Origin: Gryganskiella cystojenkinii
Lineage: Eukaryota; Mortierellomycota; Mortierellomycetes; Mortierellales; Mortierellaceae
Reading direction: 5' to 3'
Length of the DNA: 56,872 nucleotides
Assembly (NCBI GenBank): GCA_015852425.1
Contig: JAAAIG010000153.1
Span: 1 to 56,872 of the forward strand
Shown here piece by piece: positions 1 through 10,655 of the stretch. The notes under the pieces were generated by a model. It was not told the origin of the DNA. It saw only the letters and a program-made list of their open reading frames with translations, and ran no database searches. Position 1 is the first letter of the stretch, and each line of letters starts with the position of its first letter. The translations under genes were made by a program, and so were the position numbers.

Positions 1-844
1 CACGGGAGTAACTGTGACCCAAACCGAGCTGAGCACGCTCGAGATCGCCCTCCTTGAGCTGCTTCAAGAGCTTATCACCAAACAAACGGACACCACGGAC
101 AAGATCCAGAACAATCTCGCTAGCATCGACATCGTATCCGAGACCCTCCTTGATGGATCCAGCAAGGGACTTTTCAGTGACGCCCAAGACGACCTTGGAC
201 TTTTTGCCGGGCTTGGGGAGGTTCATCTCCAAGAAAGCCTTCAAATGGTCGTTCATGATACCTGTTGTCGTTTAGTGTTGTGTTGGGTTGTGATTGTGTA
301 GTCCATTCCATGAAGATTGTGTGTAGATCCAAATGTCGAGTGGATGGTCAAGAGTGTGGTTCAAAGAGAGAACAATTGAAAAGAGTAGTAAAGCAGATCA
401 GGGTTAGAAGACTTGTTTCTACGTGCAGCGTAATAACAGTGGGATATAGTCTTTTTAGGGGTTTGATCCGATTGCATTACCCTCAGAAACGTCGTTCATG
501 TTCTCGAGAGCGTGAGCAGCGCTCTTGAAGGGGGCAAAGGACTTGAGCTTGACCATCTTTCCGAACTTGGTAAGATCAGTAGCGGCTTCGCAGACATCAG
601 CGAGCTTGGAGCCAATCTCCTCCGACTCCAAGCGCTCGAATAAAGCATATCCTGAGGAACTCTCGTACAAGAAGTAGTTGACCTGCGTAAAAAAAAAGCA
701 AATAGGACAGACGAATCGAAAATGGTTGTGTTTGTTAGGTAAAGAAAAAAGTTCCAAAGCAATTGGATGATAGCGAGTGTGTTCTCCAACAGAGAAAACA
801 GAGAGGTTCAGCAGTGCTGTGATGATTCCGATGGTCTTTACCAT
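1..844 (-). CDS. NOP56: NOP56, box C/D snoRNP core protein (5' part only)
   Basis: Core protein of box C/D snoRNPs, which guide 2'-O-methylation and pre-rRNA processing in the nucleolus. Predicted exons on the minus strand: 844-842 (the ATG alone), 682-481, and 261 running off the window edge. The spliced protein begins MVNYFLYESSSGYALFER, continues with SFAPFKSAAHALENMNDVSEG, then IMNDHLKAFLEMNLPKPG, and ends in the window at LGLGHSYSR. These are hallmark NOP56 N-terminal segments. The related NOP58 lacks the SFAPFK/ALEN arrangement. Intron 1 (841-683) starts GTAAAG directly after the start codon and ends TTTTTTTTACGCAG. Intron 2 (480-262) joins GAG-G to GT-ATC. The gene is head-to-head with CNOT4 across about 770 bases. 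Only about the first 150 codons are present; the NOP domain is outside the window. Confidence 0.9.
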
Positions 845-1612
845 TGTGATTGTGTGATGAGAGTGGGGTAATGGTATAAACTAAAGAGTGAGGACAACAA
901 CAACAGATGCAAACAGAGAGACCGACGCAAAAAAAAGAAAAAAAAAAAAGAAAAACATGCGTGACTGCCAAAAGATGTTGTTCAAAACGTGCCTACAGAT
1001 TCTGTTATTTCCTGGAATTTTGTTCCCGGAAATAAGGACTACGTCAGAACATTATGTTTTATGTTTTTTTTTGCAGGGGAGCAAGACCTTTGGAGAAAAC
1101 AAGGGCGGCAAAAGTCAACTCTTTTTTTTCATGGATCGCTTTTTTTAACATTTCAATCATAAATCGCACTCTGCTTTTGCTGACAAATTCACATTTTCGT
1201 AATCTTCATTGGACCCATTGACGTTTGTCCATCTTTCCCTGTCATTTTACATCTTTATCAGCAAAAATCACTTTTTTTCCAAACCAACCCAAAAAAAAAG
1301 CCATCTCAAACAAGGCACATTTGCTTAGACCTTGACTCTTGCTTTCTACGCCCAGATCATCACTTTTACTCAATCACCACCCCCACAACACTTTCCCTCG
1401 CCCCCTCTCTTTTTTTTGAGAGTTACTTTGCCTCTGCGTAGTTTTATTCCACACCTGGTTTCTTACTGCCTTTTCATCCCTTTCTAATCCATCGCATTCT
1501 CCTATTGGACCCTTTGTACTTTTTTTTTTTTTTTTTTCTTAAAAAGATCATCCTACTCCACACTCTACAACCTCACCACACACCTTTCTCCACTCTACCA
1601 ATTTCAATCATC
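845..1612. promoter_or_regulatory. Shared upstream region between NOP56 and CNOT4
   Basis: No gene is seen here. The stretch separates two divergent housekeeping genes and must hold both promoters. It is rich in A and T runs, and the CNOT4 side (about 1375-1600) is strongly pyrimidine-biased, including a T run near 1521-1538. This resembles the leaders of other genes in the window. No convincing TATA box was found. Confidence 0.4.
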
Positions 1613-4600
1613 ATGATGTCTGACGAAGAAGATTTTGACTGCCCCCTTTGCATGGAAGAGCTTGACATCTCGGACAGAAACTTTCGTCCCTGTCCCTGTG
1701 GCTATCAAGTAGGTGTCTTTTTTTCTGTCTTCATCGCTCTTTTTTTTCAATGTCTTTGGCAGTGAAATGCCACTTACTTGAATGCAAATTGACATTTTAT
1801 TTTGTCCTTGTATAGATTTGTCGATTCTGTTGGCATCACATCAAGGAGGATCTTAATGGTCGTTGTCCTGCATGCAGACGAATCTACTCTGAAGAGACGG
1901 TAGAGTTCACTCCGATTTCCGCAGACGAGTAAGTGAATCGCCCGCCGCCGCCACCATTTTTTTTTAGCTTTTTTTTCGGCGCAGCAACCTTGCAGACCCG
2001 TCATTGATTACTAAATGTTCATGTCATCTTTTTATGAATAGACTGGCCATGATCAAGAATGAGAAAAAGGCCAAGGAGCGAGAAAAAAAGGAGATGGAGG
2101 CCATGAACAGGAAGCATCTCTCCAACATGCGTGTCGTACAAAAAAGTCTAGTCTATGTAATTGGTCTCCCGACAAAACTAGCAAATGACGAGGTAACAAT
2201 AAGGCTTATTCTTGTTGCACTTTTTTTTGGTTATGCGTGCGTGCATGCGTGGTACCAGCAGACTGCAAGAGTTCAGCACCACCAACAAACTGAAAGGAAT
2301 AGAATGGAACAACAAAAAAATTAACCAAAAAGGCTTGTACGTTTTGATAGCATGCCCTACGCCAACATGAGTACTTTGGTCAGTATGGCAAGATCTCCAA
2401 GGTGGTCATCAATCGAAGGAATGCTCCGATGCCAGTGCCAGGGTCTCCAGGTCAACCAAGCGTGGGAGTCTATATCACCTATATCCGCAAAGAAGACGCA
2501 GCCAAGGCCATCGCCGCAATCGATGGCAGCATCTGGGACGGAAAAATCCTCAGGTGAGCTTTTTTGTGTTTACTTTTTTTTTGTTGTGCCTTGTGTAGCC
2601 ATCAACACTCTTGATGGTTGGTTCCAATGGGACGTCGGAACTAAAACGTGATCTTTTCATTCCAATTCATAGGGCTTCTTACGGAACGACTAAATACTGC
2701 ACGTATTACCTCCGCGGCATGGCCTGTCAAAACCCTGGTTGCATGTACCTTCATGAGCCCGGGGAAGATGCTGACAGCTTTACTAAAGAGGATCTTGCAT
2801 CTGGGTATGTGAAATATCTCGAGGACAGTTTGTTTTAGTGTCTAAACAATGGTGAACATGATCTCGTATTTGTCAATCCTATTAACACTTGGCGTTCTCT
2901 TTTATGAACAGTGGTAAACATCAACTACAGGATCACATGCCCTACGAGCCATATACTCAGAGAGCTGCCTCTCATAGTCGACCACCCTTAACCTCGCAAT
3001 CTTCAAGCTCCACATTGACTCCAAGGCCAAAACCAGCAACGGCGGTGTCTTATCACTCGGCTTCGTCTTCGTTGTCTGACTGGCCAGCACCTGGTGAAAG
3101 ATCTAATAATATTGACGATAAGGATGACGAAGGCTCTGCTCTTCCTGCGACGGCGTCATGGGCGAAAATTGGTAGTAATCCCTCAACCCCGACTTTGATG
3201 AGCTCGACGTTATTGCGCAGGACAACTGAACCTCCACCATTGCGGGCTAAGGGGTCCACGACCTCGATCATCACCGGGGTTGTTGTGAATAATGGCAAAA
3301 AGAAAGAAACCACGCCTGAGCCGGATTGTGAGTATCAACGCATGTATTCATTTGCCCTGGAAACTTTCTTCTTGCTGTTTCTCTAACAAATGTTTTTTTT
3401 AAAAAAAAATCAACATATATAGATGAACCTACACCAGCAGAGGCCCTTGCTATTGAAGCGGCCGCGAAGGAGCGAATGCTGCAGGAGCAGCGTCAGCTTC
3501 AGGAGCAGCAACGGAAACAGCAACTTTTGCAGCAAAAGCAAGACCAGCAGGAAGAGTCCTTGGAGCAGCAGACCGAGGTTTTGAACCGGAAACTACGGAA
3601 ACAGAGGATGCAAGAGCAAGAGCAGGAGCGCCTCGAGTTGCAAAAACAGCAACAGCAGCATGAAATGGAACAGAGGCTTCAGTCTCAAAAGGAGAAGGAA
3701 CAAGCGCTGAAGGAAAAGAAACTGCAAGAAGAACGAGAAGCCGGAGAGCGGGAAGAGAAGGAAAGTCTGGAGCAGGAACGGAGAGAACTCGAAGAGCAGG
3801 AGCGGAGGCTGGCTCAAAGCCAGGCAGATCTTTTTGTCAGTGCCCCGCCCCTGTCCCTGGGCTCGTTCTCTTTCAACCCCGACGCTTCCTTGTCCACACT
3901 CCCATTGTCGTTCGGTAACGGTAGCGGTTTGCTTCCCTTGGGCTCCGAGTCTGTCGGCGCTTTTGGCTTGGACAGTTTCTCGGCCTTCTCCAACATGCCT
4001 CTCACTCCTGGTCATTATACCGGCTCCTTTAACCCGTTTTCAATGGACGACGAACCTCTTATGCGTCGATCTATGGCTCCTCCTACACGGTCGTTTTTGG
4101 ATGACGCTGATTATGACCCTATGACTGGCCGCAACCGCCCTGTGGGACCTCCTATCCCCGGCAAACCAAGACAGACTTCCCGCTTTGGATTTGCTATGGA
4201 GAACCAGCAAGGCGAGACCTTTGGCCGAGACGGTTATGCGGATCCTTCTCAGTCAATGCAGGATGGATTCAGGGCGCTGTTCCCGAATGTGAACGTCAGT
4301 TTCGGTGCTGGCGACTCTGCTCTAAACCTCCAGCAACAACAACAACAGCTTCGACAGCAACAGTACGATCAACAACAACAACAGCAGCAGCAGCAGCAGT
4401 ATCAGACGTCCCCTTCTCTACGTCGACGCGAGGAGATGTCTAACCCTGGCATGTGGGGATCTGCAGACAAGCAGGAATCGCCCATGTTCCAACGCAGCAT
4501 GAGTCAGTTGAACATGGACCCTGTTTTAACTACACCAAGCTCGCGCATGGCAGAGTACCACCAACAACTTCAAATGCAGCAGCAACACTCTCAGCGCAAT

Positions 4601-6238
4601 GGTCCTCCAGGCATTGCTCGTGGCACGATCAATCCATCCATGATGAAATCGCCCCCTCCAGGCTTGGAATCGGTTGCGCGTAACGACAGCGGTCAGTGGC
4701 CCGGCTCACAGCAGCAACAGCAACAGCAGCATCAAAGACCGCATCAAATGTCGAGGATGGGAGGATGGGGACTGGAAGGGTCAAGATACCTTAACGGGTC
4801 TTCTACTCCAGGAGTGAATCAGGAGAGCAACCCTCAAGACTTTTTCAGCTCCTTTTTGAAAGCTGCGGCTGCTTCTCCTCAGAACCAATCCGCGACGCTC
4901 GCGCATGGTGGTCAAGGTTCCGACACGTCGTTCCAGGATCCCGCGATTATGACTGCCCGTTTTTCCGCTGCTGGAACATCTCGGTCCTCGTTGGTGGAAG
5001 CTTTGCAAACCCCAGCGGCTCTTGGAGGCGTGAACGGTTACCGTATGACTCAAGACCCTTATGGCACACAGGAATCAAGTTTGGACAGTGACAAGTCTGG
5101 AGGCAACAATTCTGTTCAACGACATCAGTCTCATCCGCAGCAACAACAACAGGCTCAGCAAGTACAGAGACAGTCGACCCCAGACTCGCCGTCTTCACTT
5201 CAAAGCTTCCCTCTCGGATCCAAGAGAAAGGAGATAAAGTCTGTCAAAGGAGTTTTGAACTCTGGCATGAATGCCCCTCTGAGCGGAGGCTCTAGATCTC
5301 GCCCCTCCTCGACTCCTGGATCACCTCTTGTAGAGCCAAGACTTCAGCTTCATCAACCACAGCAGCAGCAGCCTCAACAACCACCAACAGCATTTGGTGC
5401 TGGGGAGTCCCCTATGATGGCCTCGGCTGCGGCACGATCTGCCAAGGTCAAGTCTGATCTCTTGATGGGACTCAACTCGCCCAGTATTCGATCGGAACGA
5501 TTCTCGTCTAGCAGCAACAACAGCAGCAGCAAGGACCAGTCCGAACCCAACTCTAATGGTCAATATGGCGGAATGATGAACGGCTTCCCTGGATCAACAA
5601 ACAAGTCGAGTATAGTGTCTGGTCCACCTCCAGGTCTTGGTATGCCACTCTCGTCGTCTGGTATGATGAACAATCAGAATCAAGGAGGAGATGGCGGTAG
5701 TAGCAACAGCAACAGTCCGTACATGATGGCAAACGGCCTTTCCTCGTTTGGTTCCGGTTTGTCGACCAGTAAACCGATGGATGTTGCCAGCATGATGAGT
5801 GCGCTGGACTTTTTTGGTCCTGGAGGGTCCTCTGGATCTGGTATGATGGGATCCCCTAACTGGGCGTCTTTAGGTCTTGGCAACGGCTTTGGATCTAGTC
5901 AACTTGGTGGGCCTAATGGAAACAGTGGTAACAGCAACATGCAACATTGGTCGCAATCCCAGTCTCCGTCGGTGACTCCGTCCCAAACTCAGTCCCAGTC
6001 TGCTCAGTCTCAGGGTAACAAGGACGAGAACAGTAGCACCAACGGGAGTGCAGGTGGTACCCCTACGTTGTCGGCAGCAGGAAGTGTTTCAGGTCAAGGC
6101 AATAGCGGAGCTGGTACGACAGCACGCAGTGTTGAAGATTTGGAGCTTCAGGTGATTAACGCCAAAATGGAAACTCAGATGCTCGAGAACCAGCTGAATG
6201 CAGTGATCAAACGTAATCGTCGCAAGATTTACGCCTAG
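1613..6238 (+). CDS. NOT4: CNOT4/NOT4, RING E3 ubiquitin ligase of the CCR4-NOT complex
   Basis: E3 ubiquitin ligase associated with CCR4-NOT, acting in mRNA decay and co-translational quality control. Predicted exons: 1613-1708, 1816-1928, 2042-2192, 2351-2553, 2673-2804, 2912-3327, 3423-6238, giving about 1308 residues. The N-terminus holds a C4C4 RING (CPLCMEELDISDRNFRPCPC, then ICRFCWHHI and GRCPACRR). Next come a basic linker with NRKHLSNMRVVQKSLVYVIG, an RRM (YFGQYGKISKVVINRNAP; VYITYIRKEDAAKAI) and a CCCH zinc finger (CTYYLRGMACQNPGCMYLH). This order is diagnostic of NOT4/CNOT4. The last exon encodes a Gln/Glu coiled coil (about residues 345-460), several polyglutamine tracts and a long disordered tail ending in a short helix. 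The tail makes it clearly longer than the yeast and human proteins. ATG codons at 1613 and 1616 are both possible starts. Confidence 0.93.
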
Positions 6239-7380
6239 TTGTAGATTCCCTTTCCACTTTTTTTCTTTTTATTTTTCTTTCTTGTCCCGTTTCTTTCTTC
6301 TCTTGTGTACACTCATCCTCCCTTCATTGGACGGTGTTTCTCATCAGATGGTGATGACGATGAAAGCATCAACAATTAAAGAAAAGTGAACAATGATAAT
6401 AATGTCTGTTGTGAGAGACCGCTTTTTCGCTTTGCCGCGTTGGTTTTTGTCGTGGTTTTGTTTCATCCACTGTTGACAAGACCTCGACTGTAAAATTGCT
6501 GCTAAGCATGGTTTGACGCCTGATCGATCTTTAATTGCTTATCTTTGACTGAATGTCGATTTCCTGCTGAGAACAAAGAACGTGGTCTTTGGTGTTCTTG
6601 AAAGCCAGACCTCGACCTCCTTCACTGCTTCGTTATTTTTTTTTTTTGGTCAGCACCCCAAGTGTGTTCTCTATTTTTTTTTGAAATGGGCAGCTCTTTC
6701 AAGGGAAACAACCTCGGTGTCTGGTTGGGCAAAACTCTAAAGATCTTGGGAGCAGTTGGTCAGCAGGGAACAACCAAAAAAGGCACCTCGAGATCAAACA
6801 AATAGCTTTCTTATTGTTCCCTTCTTTGCTGCCCTTCCACCTCTTTATTTTCGCTATCACTGTGCTGCAGACACAATACCTGTTTTTATTTATTATTCCC
6901 AATATACCTTAAGATCTTTGGAGGGGACGATGAGAGTTGTGAACTTCATTTCTGCGTCGTGACGATGAAGAGAAGGACCATCTTTCAACTGAAAACTAAA
7001 ACAAGATTGCCGTCCATCCCCCGAAACTCGCTCTTGATTGGAAACACAAAAAGAAAGAGGTCCAGGCCATTCCCTTCCTTTTTTTCTTTGGGTTTGATTT
7101 AGTCCACTAGTTTGATTTTGTTTACGACTGAGCAGCGGCGGCAAAAAGGAAGAAAAAAGAAGAGAGAATCGTAAGATGGAGATTGAGAGATGTTTCATTC
7201 CCTTCAAAGGACATATTTTTTTTATGTAAACAAAGCAAGAGAGAGCCTTGAGGAAAGTTTGTGTGTTTCTTGTTACTCCCTGGTTGTTGCAAAAGGATGA
7301 TTTTTGTGTAACAAAACGCCGCGGTCTGAAGGTTTCGCATAACTCTGTTCTGTTGAGTGGTTGTGCCTGAAAAAGAAATA
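6239..7380. other. Intergenic stretch, no gene seen
   Basis: This lies between the CNOT4 stop and the promoter of the first histidine-rich gene. It contains A/T-rich sequence with long T runs near 6630-6650 and 6670-6680. Open frames here are short, poor in conserved composition and contain homopolymer-coded stretches. I see no gene, structured RNA or repeat that I can support. The first part is presumably the CNOT4 3' UTR. Confidence 0.5.
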
Positions 7381-7657
7381 AAGTCCCAAAAGAGTCAAAA
7401 AAAGTGCATGAGAGCAAGAAAGAAAGAAGGAAAAGGCACAAAAGTCGAAACCCATGTGCCTTTTTCTTGGTCAAGTACGTTTCCCATTGGACACTGGCAA
7501 GGTTGTTCACAAATACTGCCCTTCTGATGTAAGAGCAATTCTACGCGTGTGTATAAAAGACTTCTTCAGGTACGCCTCCTCCCTTTTTTTTTTCTTTTCT
7601 CTTTCAGTTCTCATCCCCAAACACCCAAACACCCACACACAAAAACATCCAACCACA
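7381..7657 (+). promoter_or_regulatory. Promoter and leader of His-rich gene copy A
   Basis: The region has a TATA box, TATAAAAG, at 7552-7559, and an inverted CCAAT box (CCCATTGG, 7483-7490) about 65 bases upstream of it. A pyrimidine-rich leader ends in a C/A-rich stretch just before the ATG. The same elements, in the same order and nearly the same spacing, stand before the paralogue at 12966-13257. Conservation of the pattern supports function. Confidence 0.7.
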
Positions 7658-7891
7658 ATGACCCACCCCACCGAAATCGTCGAGACTGTCAAGGTCACCG
7701 AGGTCGTCGAGGACCACCACAAGCCCTCGCTCAAGGAGCGCATCGTCGACACGCTCACCGGTCATCACCACGAGAAGAAGGAGGAGAAGCACCACCACGA
7801 CCACGAGCACAAGAAGCCAGAGGCTGTCCATAAGTTTGAAGGTTACGTTGCTGGATCTGATCTTGGTGCCGCACACCATCCAGTCATGTAA
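7658..7891 (+). CDS. Small His/Glu/Lys-rich dehydrin-like protein, copy A
   Basis: Single-exon gene for 77 residues with no recognised family domain. The protein is very hydrophilic. It starts MTHPTEIVETVKVTEVVEDH and has a short amphipathic segment, KPSLKERIVDTLTG. A His/Lys/Glu block (HHHEKKEEKHHHDHEHKK) and the tail SDLGAAHHPVM follow. No cysteine, signal peptide or membrane segment is seen. The Lys-rich amphipathic helix followed by histidines recalls dehydrin K-segments and other LEA-type hydrophilins, so stress protection or metal binding is plausible; this is inference. The first 42 residues are identical to copy B at 13258. Copy A lacks a central block present in B. The ATG context (ACCACAATG) and strong core promoter favour this start. 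AATAAA lies downstream at 8003-8008. Confidence 0.75.
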   Translation: MTHPTEIVETVKVTEVVEDHHKPSLKERIVDTLTGHHHEKKEEKHHHDHEHKKPEAVHKFEGYVAGSDLGAAHHPVM

Positions 7892-8002
7892 AAAAAAAAT
7901 ATTAAAAAAAATTAAAAAGGAAGAAGACTTGACCGCCTTTATTCGATTAGAAAGCGTGTGAAGTATGAATAGTCTCTCTTCACTTTTCTCATAAACGTGT
8001 AA

Positions 8003-8008
8003 AATAAA
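8003..8008 (+). terminator. Polyadenylation signal of His-rich copy A
   Basis: AATAAA sits in GTGTAAAATAAAGCC, about 115 bases after the stop. The same string lies at a matching place after copy B. Confidence 0.5.
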
Positions 8009-8040
8009 GCCCCAAAGAAATCAAGCGTGGTTCGCACAAA

Positions 8041-8760
8041 TCTTATACAGACAGATGACGGAAAATAGTATCTTGCCTAGGTGGATTCAGAGGACCTGGC
8101 CGCCGGCTACACCTGCAAGGTTGGCGTTACTAGCGAGCTGGACATTGAAAAATACCCGATGTTGGATGTCCCCAAAAACATCAGCGAGTTCTTGGGATGT
8201 GAACCTCGTTGTGTGAGTGCGAACGTACGGGATTTTTTTTTTTTTGCAGCATACCAGCCGTGGATAGGAGCAACGAGTCTAATTTATTTGGCACATTTTT
8301 ATTAAAAAAATTCGGATAAACAGTGGGTTTTGATGTCGATTCCTGGCCGAGGAACCGCTTAGGCCTGCTTCAATCAGCTCGTGAGCCTCGCAAAGCGGCA
8401 GATATTCATGAAATCTGAATGGGGTTCGGATGCACTTGAGCCGATGTTGAAAGAGTTCTAGGATTTACCATTTCCTTATGGTGGTACAGTACAATGGCTG
8501 ATCTTTTGATAAGACTACGACTGAGAATATTCCCAAGGTTTATCTTGAGCACTAGACCACAAGCGATCTGTACTCATAGGCAACGAGGAAGAACTAGCCA
8601 CTTTCTTTGGATCAAAATGACGCTAACAAATTCTTGGTGTCACATGTAGCATCCCACGAGATGTTGCCCGCTGGAGTGCAAGTTGCGAACGCTCTTCAGG
8701 ATGCCAAAGGTCACTTCAACACCTCGAAGCTCTTAGCCAAGCATGAACTGAAATGATGCG
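8041..8760 (+). pseudogene. FAD-dependent monooxygenase relic
   Basis: Degraded copy of the FAD monooxygenase found at 20097-22087. Conserved pieces appear in order but in changing frames and interrupted by stops. LYRQMTENSILP precedes a frameshift, then VDSEDLAAGYTCKVGVT (8075-8130). WVLMSIPG lies near 8332. FMKSEWGS and DLPFPYGG follow with a stop between (8405-8485). Then come ENIPKVYLEH, a stop, HKRSVLIGN (the GD motif with Asp changed to Asn) and HEMLPAGVQVANALQDAK near 8650-8710. The intact relatives read YRDMSEKGILPK, SEWGPEH, LPCPYGG, YKRSILVGD and CHKMLPAGGQVALNAFHD. There is no N-terminal FAD-binding GxGxxG segment. Several stops and shifts make this a pseudogene. Confidence 0.8.
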
Positions 8761-9625
8761 TAACATCTTCTAGAACCATATCCCTGGATGGACTATCAAG
8801 AGTAACCTTAAAAAGTCATCAGCCTATTGGTATTCATCGAATGCCCCCTAGCTCTATCACGTTCTCCCTATTATTTTATAGGGCTGACCTGATTCTTTTC
8901 AAATTTGTTTTTAACGTGATGCCGGACCTCAAGTCACTTTCTTGCCCCAGGTACCATTCAAAGGCACGGGACCTGTCCTTCCTCAACCTCAATCATCCAG
9001 GTACCAGAAAGAACAAGAGGAAAAGAATGAACAGCAGGTGTAGGGCTTGGCTCTTGCTCATTAATACCAAATTTAGATTCGATATCAAAAAAGAAAAGAT
9101 AGGGAACGTGGGTTAGCGCCAGTCCTTCCATAGGGCTCTTTTGCGCAAAAATCTGCATTCCGGGGCTTAGCTTTTAGCATGGCTGGGCTGAGTCTTCATT
9201 AAACCTTGTCTTCCCGTTTTCCCTGTCGTTGTCAGCAATCCCGGGAAAAATCATTATGTCTTGCCTTGGTCTTGAATCGTCACACGAGCATTCCAAGTCT
9301 CATGCCTCTCACATCTAGCTCGCTGCAAAGGAATATCACACCGTCGGTTTCTAGTCACCAAAGAGCCATCACAATACGGAGTAACCGCAGTCATGCATTT
9401 CATTATCCAGAGTACAATTGAATGGGATGTGCTTGGTATAGACGATACTTTGGATGAGCAAGCGAGCAATGTGAAAAAGGGAAGGAGGCTGACTAATCGA
9501 TAGCCTATGGCCATTAATATGATGTGAATTGTTTTGATTATATCTTGTGGGAAAAAGAAGGAGCAAAAAACGATTGGTTATAATTATGGTCTTTGACTCG
9601 GAGGTTATGACCGTTTTCTTGTTTT
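8761..9625. other. Intergenic stretch, no gene seen
   Basis: This lies between the monooxygenase relic and the acetyltransferase stop. The frames are short and unconserved in look. No repeat, RNA gene or clear promoter was recognised. The sequence is less A/T-tract-rich than other spacers here, which would fit decayed former coding DNA, but I could not name it. Confidence 0.4.
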
Positions 9626-10655
9626 CTACAAACGCGCAGACACCTCCGCTGTTGACTGCTTTCTTTTGGGTTGGAGAGATTTGCTTTCTTGACGACGACT
9701 GAGGGACATTCGAAGGATCACCAAGCGACCTTTCTCACGCGCACCATAATCAAGTAGCCGATCTGGACATGGAACCCTCTCTCCAAAATCCCGAAAGCCT
9801 TGACGCTTGTACATGGTCAACAATTCGGGTCGGTCCTCAATCACAAAAATAATGATCTTTGATCGCTTCAAAACTTCCACGGAGTATTGGACCGCCGCAG
9901 TCCATAGGGCTCTACCGATACCTCGGGATTGCTGTTCTGTGTCCACGACGAATATTGAAATGCATACCAGTTCATCTTCTGCGACAGAGGTATCCGGGTG
10001 ATCAACAGCGTTAACTGGTCTAGAGATCCCCGACAGGGGGAAACAAGGACGGAGACTGAGTCGCATTGTTCCCAGTGGTTGGTTTGTATCAGAGTCAAAG
10101 GCGATCAAGAAGGGGTTCTCAGCGTCGAGGATGAGAGTCTCAAGCTCCTCAACTGTGCAACGATCGTCTTTCACTGTTTTCAATGTTGTTTAAAATTAGG
10201 TAGGTTAGAAGGTGAGCACGTTTTCAGGGGGGGAAGGGGAAGGGGCCGCGGTATGAATCTCCGAGGAGATCCTCGACGACTTCTTTTTTTTTTGGAATCA
10301 CACACAGCGGTTAAATAAACATCAAACACCCTTACTTGAGTTACCGCTGTCCGACCAACTGGCACCTACAGCGTTGTGAGCAACCGACCGCGATGGAGTG
10401 GAAGTAATGGCATGATGTTTAGAGTCGAGGGGCAAGGTTAACGTTACAGAGATAAAGAGAAAAACCATGGTGGCGACCTTGGTGGACTTTTGCGTGGTTT
10501 TTTTTTCTTCTGGGGGGGGGGGGGTTACCTGAACCATAAGCTTTGTTAATAAGCGGTAAAAGTTCATGGACGTGAGAGATATCTTCTGGTTTCGCACGAC
10601 GAACTACCACAGTAGATTGAGTCTTTAAGGCTGCTGAAATGTGGGATGAATTCAT
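9626..10655 (-). CDS. GNAT-family N-acetyltransferase
   Basis: Probable acetyl-CoA-dependent N-acetyltransferase; the substrate is unknown. Predicted exons on the minus strand: 10655-10529, 10365-10336 (only 30 bases) and 10173-9626, giving about 234 residues. It starts MNSSHISAALKTQ, then VVVRRAKPEDISHVHELLPL and INKAYG, a typical GNAT N-terminal strand-helix. Later LVCISIFVVDTEQQSRGIGR is motif A, with QSRGIGRAL as the acetyl-CoA pyrophosphate-binding loop. The segment RPELLTMYKRQGFRDFGER is the closing motif B. An in-frame upstream ATG at 10721 is possible, but its context is worse than ACCATG at 10655. A basic tail (KSLQPKRKQ) follows. A run of G residues at 10511-10524 lies in intron 1 just past the donor. 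Confidence 0.85.

Noticed and set aside
262..841. Intronic C/D snoRNA in NOP56, as in animals
   Set aside because: I found no box C (RTGATGA) with a matching CTGA and terminal stem on the sense strand of either intron.
6343..6530. Box C-like GTGATGA downstream of CNOT4
   Set aside because: The nearest CTGA is about 170 bases away and there is no terminal stem, so a C/D snoRNA is not supported.
6893..7510. 205-codon minus-strand frame upstream of His-rich copy A
   Set aside because: It is low-complexity Phe/Leu/Ser sequence coded by A/G-rich DNA and overlaps the copy A promoter elements. No conserved motif is seen.
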